Source of the DNA: Candidatus Fermentibacteraceae bacterium
Lineage (GTDB): Bacteria; Fermentibacterota; Fermentibacteria; Fermentibacterales; JCC-6
DNA: 44,590 nucleotides
NCBI GenBank assembly: GCA_030592635.1
Contig: JAUVIS010000004.1
Span: 1-44,590, forward strand
Direction of reading: 5' to 3'
Both the position numbers and the translations under genes were made by a program. Below the pieces are notes generated by a model, which had not been told where the DNA came from, made no database searches, and saw nothing but the letters and a program-made list of their open reading frames with translations. Positions 39,855-44,590 of this stretch are shown here, in pieces (position 1 is the stretch's first letter; every line of letters starts with the position of its first letter).

Positions 39855-40382
39855 ATGTATATTTCTTTGCCCCGTGGCTGGGGAGACATTATCTCTTCCC
39901 GGGACGGTATTTCTGTTTCTGTAGAATACTCCGTTGATTCCGTAAGAAACGCGCTTGAGCAGGGGGAGAATCTCTTCCTGATCGGTGCTGACGCTGTTTC
40001 AGATTCTGCCGGCTGGCTTTTCGCTCGTGATCATCTGGCTCTTTTCGGTACCGGAACCCTTGCCGGCCCCAACCATCCTGCAGGACCGAGATTCCCGAAC
40101 CTCAGGGGTATGTACATTGTACCTGAACTTGAAGGGGAAACCGTTCGTGCCGGAGTTGTAATGAGAGTTCCCGACATCCGGTTAAGTACAGGGGCAGAGC
40201 TTGGGGCTTTCTCCTGTGACGCGCTTGTTTCCCGCGGAATTGATCAGGCCATTGCCGCCGCGCACGGCGGAGCGAAGGTGATATTCATTTTGAATTGCAG
40301 AAAGCCGGATAGCGGAGAAAGCAATGATTATTCTTTCCTGAACAGACTGATTCAGGAAATTGAAGGAGGTGAGCAGCAGTGA
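39855..40382 (+). CDS. Truncated/divergent purine nucleoside phosphorylase-like protein
   Basis: RDHLALFGTGTLAGPNHPAGPRFPNLRGMY resembles the PNP motif DHINLxGxNPLxGPN...GxRFPxMSxAY; CDALVSRGIDQAIAAAHGGAKVIFILN resembles ADAVGMSxxxExxxARHxGxxVxxxSxxTN. Confidence 0.55.
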   Translation: MYISLPRGWGDIISSRDGISVSVEYSVDSVRNALEQGENLFLIGADAVSDSAGWLFARDHLALFGTGTLAGPNHPAGPRFPNLRGMYIVPELEGETVRAGVVMRVPDIRLSTGAELGAFSCDALVSRGIDQAIAAAHGGAKVIFILNCRKPDSGESNDYSFLNRLIQEIEGGEQQ

Positions 40383-43144
40383 ACTACAAGGAAACCATAA
40401 AGCTTCCCTCAACCGGCTTCTCTATGAAGGGCGGGTTGATCAGGAAGGAGCCGGAACTTCTTGAAAGATGGGAGGAAATGGATCTTGAAGGCAGAATAAC
40501 AGAAGCCAGACGCGACTCTGATCCCTTCATCCTTCACGATGGACCGCCGTATGCCAACGGCAATGTTCACCTGGGTACCGCACTTAACAAGATACTAAAA
40601 GACTTTATTGTGAAAAGTCACACCATGCTGGGTTACTACTCTCCCTATGTACCCGGCTGGGACTGTCACGGCATGCCCATTGAGCACAAGGTTATGACTG
40701 ACGCGGGAGAGCAGAGAGCCTCCCTTTCCATGATGGAGATCCGGAAGAGGTGCCGGGAGTATGCTGCTGGGTTTGTAGATGTGCAGAGAGAAGAATTCAA
40801 GCGACTTGGTGTATTCGGGCGGTGGGAGAGCCCCTACCTGACAATGAAAAAAACTTACGAGGCAGGGATTGTCAGCGCCTTTGGGAAAATTGTCGGGGAA
40901 GGCTACATTTATCAGGGTCTTCGTCCCATTCACTGGTGCACATCATGCACAACAGCACTGGCTGATGCCGAGGTCGAGTATGCCGATCACACTTCGCCTT
41001 CGGTGTATGTTGCTTTTAAACAATCCGACAAATCCGACTGGAGCGCGGCAGGTGTTCCCGGGGATATTGAGGTTGTTATCTGGACAACCACTCCCTGGAC
41101 TCTGCCCGCAAATATGGCTGTTGCTCTGAATCCCGGAGAGAACTATGTGGTGGTTGACACAGATGATCGTCATTTCCTTGTTGCTGAAAGAAGAGCACAG
41201 GCTTTCATTGATGATACCGGTATTGACGGAAGAGTCAGAAAAGACCTTGCGCTCAGAGGCAGAGAGCTTGAGAATCTGCTTCTTGAACATCCCGTGTTTT
41301 CGGAGAAGACCTCGCTTGTCATTGTCGCTGACCATGTGACTATGGATGAAGGAACCGGCTGTGTTCATACAGCTCCCGGGCATGGCGCTGATGACTTTAT
41401 GGTCTGTCAGGCCTACGGAATCGAAACCTTCTGCCCGGTGGGGCCTGAAGGTCTATTTACAGAAGAGGGCGGCAGGTACGAAGGTCTGCATGTGTTCAAG
41501 GCCAACCCCGTAATAGTCGAAGATCTTACCGGATCCGGAAGAATGATAGCTTCCCGAAAGGTTAAACACAGCTACCCTCACTGCTGGCGGTGCAAGAAGC
41601 CGCTGATTTTCAGGGCTACAGAGCAGTTTTTTCTCAGTCTTTCCCATAAAGACCTGAAGAAGAGAGTTCTAAAGATGGTTGACGAGGTGAAGTGGTATCC
41701 CGACTGGGGATATGACAGAATGAAGAACATGATGTCTGTTCGCCCCGACTGGTGTCTTTCCAGACAGCGCTCATGGGGGGTTGCTCTTCCTGTTTTCACC
41801 TGCCCTGACTGCGGGGAAGCAGTTCTGGATGCTGAACTTATCGCAAAGGTCGCGGAAAAGGTGCTTGAAGAGAGCGCAGATGTCTGGTTCAACATGACAC
41901 CTGATGAAATCTTCGCTCTTGACGGAAGAAAAGCCGAGTGCCCTCACTGCGGTGGAACGGATCTGAACAGGGTTGACGATATACTTGATGTGTGGTTTGA
42001 CAGTTCTCTAAGCCACTACAATGTACTGACAGAAGAGTATGGCCTTACCAGGCCGGCCTCGGTATACATTGAGGCCACTGATCAGCACAGAGGCTGGTTC
42101 GGTGTGAGCCTGATAACCTCCAACGCGCTCGATTTTTCAAGGCCGGCGGACAACATCATTACCCATGGTCTTATTCAGGATAAAAAAGGTAAGAAGATGT
42201 CCAAGTCACTGGGCAATGTGATCGCTCCGTCGAAGGTAATCAATGCCAATGGAGCTGATATTCTCAGATTGTGGTTTGCGGGAATTGACTACACCTCTGA
42301 TTTCAGAGCGGATCTCAGTCAGCTCGCGGACTCAAGAGAAGCCTACAGAAAGATCAGAAACACCATTCGATTTATGCTTGGCAACCTTGGAGACTGCACA
42401 GGAGTCATGCCTGATACCGACAGCCTGAAGGGTCTTGACAGGTACATCTGGCTGAGATTCAGAAAACTCATGGCCTTCTGCCTGGAAGAGTACAGGAAAT
42501 TCCAGTTCCACAGGGTGTACAGGGAACTGAGGAATTTCATGGTAATCGAGCTTTCCGGTCTCTATCTGGATGCCAGGAAAGACAGACTCTACTGTGACTC
42601 GGTTGACAGTCCTGAAAGAAAGGCAACGGTTGAACTCCTGGGATGGCTTACAGTTGAGATCACCAGATTGCTGGCCCCTCTGATTCCCTTTACCGCCGAG
42701 GATATCCGGGATCACCTCCCGGAGAGCCTGAAGAACTCTGACAGTGTTCACCTCGAGCTTTTTACACAGGATTCAGCCCTGACTCCGGAGGAGGATAAAG
42801 AGCTCTCTTCATGGTCAGCGTATCTTGATGTAAGGAAGTCCGTGCTGAAGCATCTTGAAGAGCAGCGAGCTCAGGGAACCATAGGCGGCGGACTGGATGC
42901 TCATGTTTTCCTGACACTTCCGGAGGAAATGACAGAAAGCGCGCTTGGAGAGAACTGGGCTGATTTTCTGATTGTGTCCAGAGTTCTGGTCGGCTGCGGA
43001 GACGATCCTGATGTAAGTACAGTGAAGGCCGAAGGTGGTAAGTGCCAGAGGTGCTGGAAGATCGTTCCTGAGGTTGGATCACATCCTTACGCGGATGATG
43101 TTTGTCCCAGATGCGGAAAGGTTCTTGAAACAATTGAAAAGTAA
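40379..43144 (+). CDS. ileS: Isoleucyl-tRNA synthetase
   Basis: GTG start behind GAAGGAGGTG. PYANGNVHLGTALNKILKD, YVPGWDCHGMPIEHKV, KGKKMSKSLGNVIAPS, C-terminal CQRCWKI...CPRCGKVLE zinc motif. Confidence 0.96.
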   Translation: MNYKETIKLPSTGFSMKGGLIRKEPELLERWEEMDLEGRITEARRDSDPFILHDGPPYANGNVHLGTALNKILKDFIVKSHTMLGYYSPYVPGWDCHGMPIEHKVMTDAGEQRASLSMMEIRKRCREYAAGFVDVQREEFKRLGVFGRWESPYLTMKKTYEAGIVSAFGKIVGEGYIYQGLRPIHWCTSCTTALADAEVEYADHTSPSVYVAFKQSDKSDWSAAGVPGDIEVVIWTTTPWTLPANMAVALNPGENYVVVDTDDRHFLVAERRAQAFIDDTGIDGRVRKDLALRGRELENLLLEHPVFSEKTSLVIVADHVTMDEGTGCVHTAPGHGADDFMVCQAYGIETFCPVGPEGLFTEEGGRYEGLHVFKANPVIVEDLTGSGRMIASRKVKHSYPHCWRCKKPLIFRATEQFFLSLSHKDLKKRVLKMVDEVKWYPDWGYDRMKNMMSVRPDWCLSRQRSWGVALPVFTCPDCGEAVLDAELIAKVAEKVLEESADVWFNMTPDEIFALDGRKAECPHCGGTDLNRVDDILDVWFDSSLSHYNVLTEEYGLTRPASVYIEATDQHRGWFGVSLITSNALDFSRPADNIITHGLIQDKKGKKMSKSLGNVIAPSKVINANGADILRLWFAGIDYTSDFRADLSQLADSREAYRKIRNTIRFMLGNLGDCTGVMPDTDSLKGLDRYIWLRFRKLMAFCLEEYRKFQFHRVYRELRNFMVIELSGLYLDARKDRLYCDSVDSPERKATVELLGWLTVEITRLLAPLIPFTAEDIRDHLPESLKNSDSVHLELFTQDSALTPEEDKELSSWSAYLDVRKSVLKHLEEQRAQGTIGGGLDAHVFLTLPEEMTESALGENWADFLIVSRVLVGCGDDPDVSTVKAEGGKCQRCWKIVPEVGSHPYADDVCPRCGKVLETIEK

Positions 43145-43616
43145 ACCGGCGGCTTTCACAGCGGCGGCAGTGGTTCTGCTGCTTGACCAGATAACTAAAA
43201 TCGCCGCCAGGCACGCGCTTATGGATGGAATTCCCAGGGATGTTCTGGGCAGCTTTCTCAGAATTACACTGAGGTACAACTACGGTGCCGCTTTCAGTCT
43301 GGGGTGGGGCGGACCTGTATTTCTGTCTGTATTTACCGCGGCTGCATGCTTTTTTCTGGTACGCTACATGATGAAGATTGGTGACAGGAAACAGGTTCTC
43401 TGCCTGGGGGTTATTCTCGGCGGAGCTGTTGGGAATCTTGTTGACAGGATTGCCATGGGCAAGGTAACTGATTTTATAGACATAGGATTAACCGGGTGGA
43501 GATGGCCCACCTTCAATGTAGCTGACATTGCCATCTGTATCGGGGGCATCGCCGTATTCTTTCTGCTGAAGGGAGCGAAGCGGCTGGAGGTACCCACAAA
43601 GGAAACAGAGAAATGA
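43134..43616 (+). CDS. lspA: Lipoprotein signal peptidase
   Basis: LLLDQITKIAARHAL, RYNYGAAFSLGW, GGAVGNLVDRIAMGKVTDFIDI, FNVADIAICIG. Probable TTG start (43125 or 43134) overlapping ileS. Confidence 0.9.
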   Translation: MKSKPAAFTAAAVVLLLDQITKIAARHALMDGIPRDVLGSFLRITLRYNYGAAFSLGWGGPVFLSVFTAAACFFLVRYMMKIGDRKQVLCLGVILGGAVGNLVDRIAMGKVTDFIDIGLTGWRWPTFNVADIAICIGGIAVFFLLKGAKRLEVPTKETEK

Positions 43617-44560
43617 AGAACACTGGCAGGATCGTTGTTGCTATCGGAGGAAACTCTCTGATCAATCCCGGTTCAGGACGGGGCAACAGAGACACCCATG
43701 AGGTCGCCCGCGCGGTATGCGAGGAACTTGCTGCAATCGCGGACATCTTCGGCAGTCTTGTAGTAACTCACGGTAACGGGCCTCAGGTGGGCTATGAGCT
43801 TATAAGAAACGCCCAGGCTGATCACATAATACCCCGTGACGGGATGGATGTGAATGTTGCCGCTACTCAGGGTATTATCGGCTATCTGCTCCAGCAGGTA
43901 CTCGGTGATGTCCTTGAGGAACTCGGCAAGAACATTCCCATTTCCAGTCTGATTACACAGGTTGAGGTGAAAGCGGATGATCCCGGTTTTAAGAATCCGA
44001 CCAAACCTGTCGGTCCTTTCTACACGGAAGAGGAAGCTGCAGACAGGATGAAATCAAAGGGATGGATTATGAAGGAGGATGCCGGTCGAGGCTGGCGGAG
44101 AGTGGTTCCTTCCCCTATTCCCAAAAAGATAGTTGAACTTGCCACTATCAATTCGCTCGTTGAAGCCGGACAGATCGTTATCTGTGCCGGTGGAGGCGGT
44201 GTGCCCGTTGTAAGAGAGGGAAAAAAGATACGGGGTGTTGCCGCAGTGATTGACAAGGATCACGCCAGTGCCCTGCTTGCCTCCAAACTGGGCGCTCCAA
44301 CTTTTGTGATCTCCACAGGAGTCCCTGAGGTTTACATCAACTTCGGCAAAACTGATCAGAAAGCTCTTCGCGCAGTAACGGCGAAAGAGATAAAGAAGTA
44401 CATGGATCAGGGGCACTTCGCAGAGGGCTCCATGAAGCCCAAGATCAAAGCGGCTCTCGGTTTTCTTGAGCACGGGGGCTTCCGAGTGGTTATTTCCTCA
44501 CCGGGCAACCTTGTCAGTGCCCTCAAGGGTGAAGCTGGAACGACCATTACTGCTGAATAG
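43613..44560 (+). CDS. arcC: Carbamate kinase
   Basis: IVVAIGGNSLINPG, VVTHGNGPQVGYELIRN, WRRVVPSPIPKKIVE, GGGGVPVV, VIDKDHASALLA. Confidence 0.95.
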   Translation: MKNTGRIVVAIGGNSLINPGSGRGNRDTHEVARAVCEELAAIADIFGSLVVTHGNGPQVGYELIRNAQADHIIPRDGMDVNVAATQGIIGYLLQQVLGDVLEELGKNIPISSLITQVEVKADDPGFKNPTKPVGPFYTEEEAADRMKSKGWIMKEDAGRGWRRVVPSPIPKKIVELATINSLVEAGQIVICAGGGGVPVVREGKKIRGVAAVIDKDHASALLASKLGAPTFVISTGVPEVYINFGKTDQKALRAVTAKEIKKYMDQGHFAEGSMKPKIKAALGFLEHGGFRVVISSPGNLVSALKGEAGTTITAE

Positions 44561-44568
44561 CAAAAAAA

Positions 44569-44590
44569 GGGAGGGGCTGTTCGCCCCTCC
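44569..44590 (+). terminator. Terminator hairpin after arcC (cut by window end)
   Basis: GGAGGGGC-tgttc-GCCCCTCC perfect 8-bp stem, preceded by A7. The downstream T tract, if any, is outside the window. Confidence 0.65.

Overview
The window is a gene-dense bacterial chromosome segment, mostly long + strand operons with many 1-4 nt stop/start overlaps. In order it contains: (1) an unusual co-directional cluster (1-8654) of three adjacent radical SAM/SPASM proteins, two class I methyltransferases, a B12-binding-type radical SAM protein, a LicC/PntC-like nucleotidyltransferase, a CDP-alcohol phosphatidyltransferase, a MobA-like protein, a beta-propeller protein and a 96-aa protein; (2) a receiver-domain protein followed by a trimeric NuoE/NuoF/[FeFe]-hydrogenase set; (3) a PQQ/FG-GAP-type surface protein with a T9SS-like C-terminal domain; (4) a minus-strand Xer-like tyrosine recombinase with unusual catalytic positions, a clear promoter and a terminator; (5) a hybrid sensor kinase, MgtC, patatin and ankyrin genes; (6) an HD-domain protein and a PHP-domain protein, divergently oriented; (7) the mreB-mreC-mreD-mrdA-rodA elongasome operon; (8) lgt, comF, dnaE and an M29 aminopeptidase; (9) a Trm112-like / DUF167 / TPR / PNP-like / ileS / lspA / arcC cluster. 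The best candidate for an undescribed system is the 1-8654 cluster, which looks like a modified small-molecule, peptide or lipid head-group pathway; its product cannot be determined from sequence alone. The other main oddities are the recombinase, a truncated PNP-like gene coupled to ileS, and a compact bifurcating-type hydrogenase with a Cys-rich HydB tail. No CRISPR array, rRNA, intact tRNA or IS element was recognised. All assignments come from reading motifs; no searches were run.
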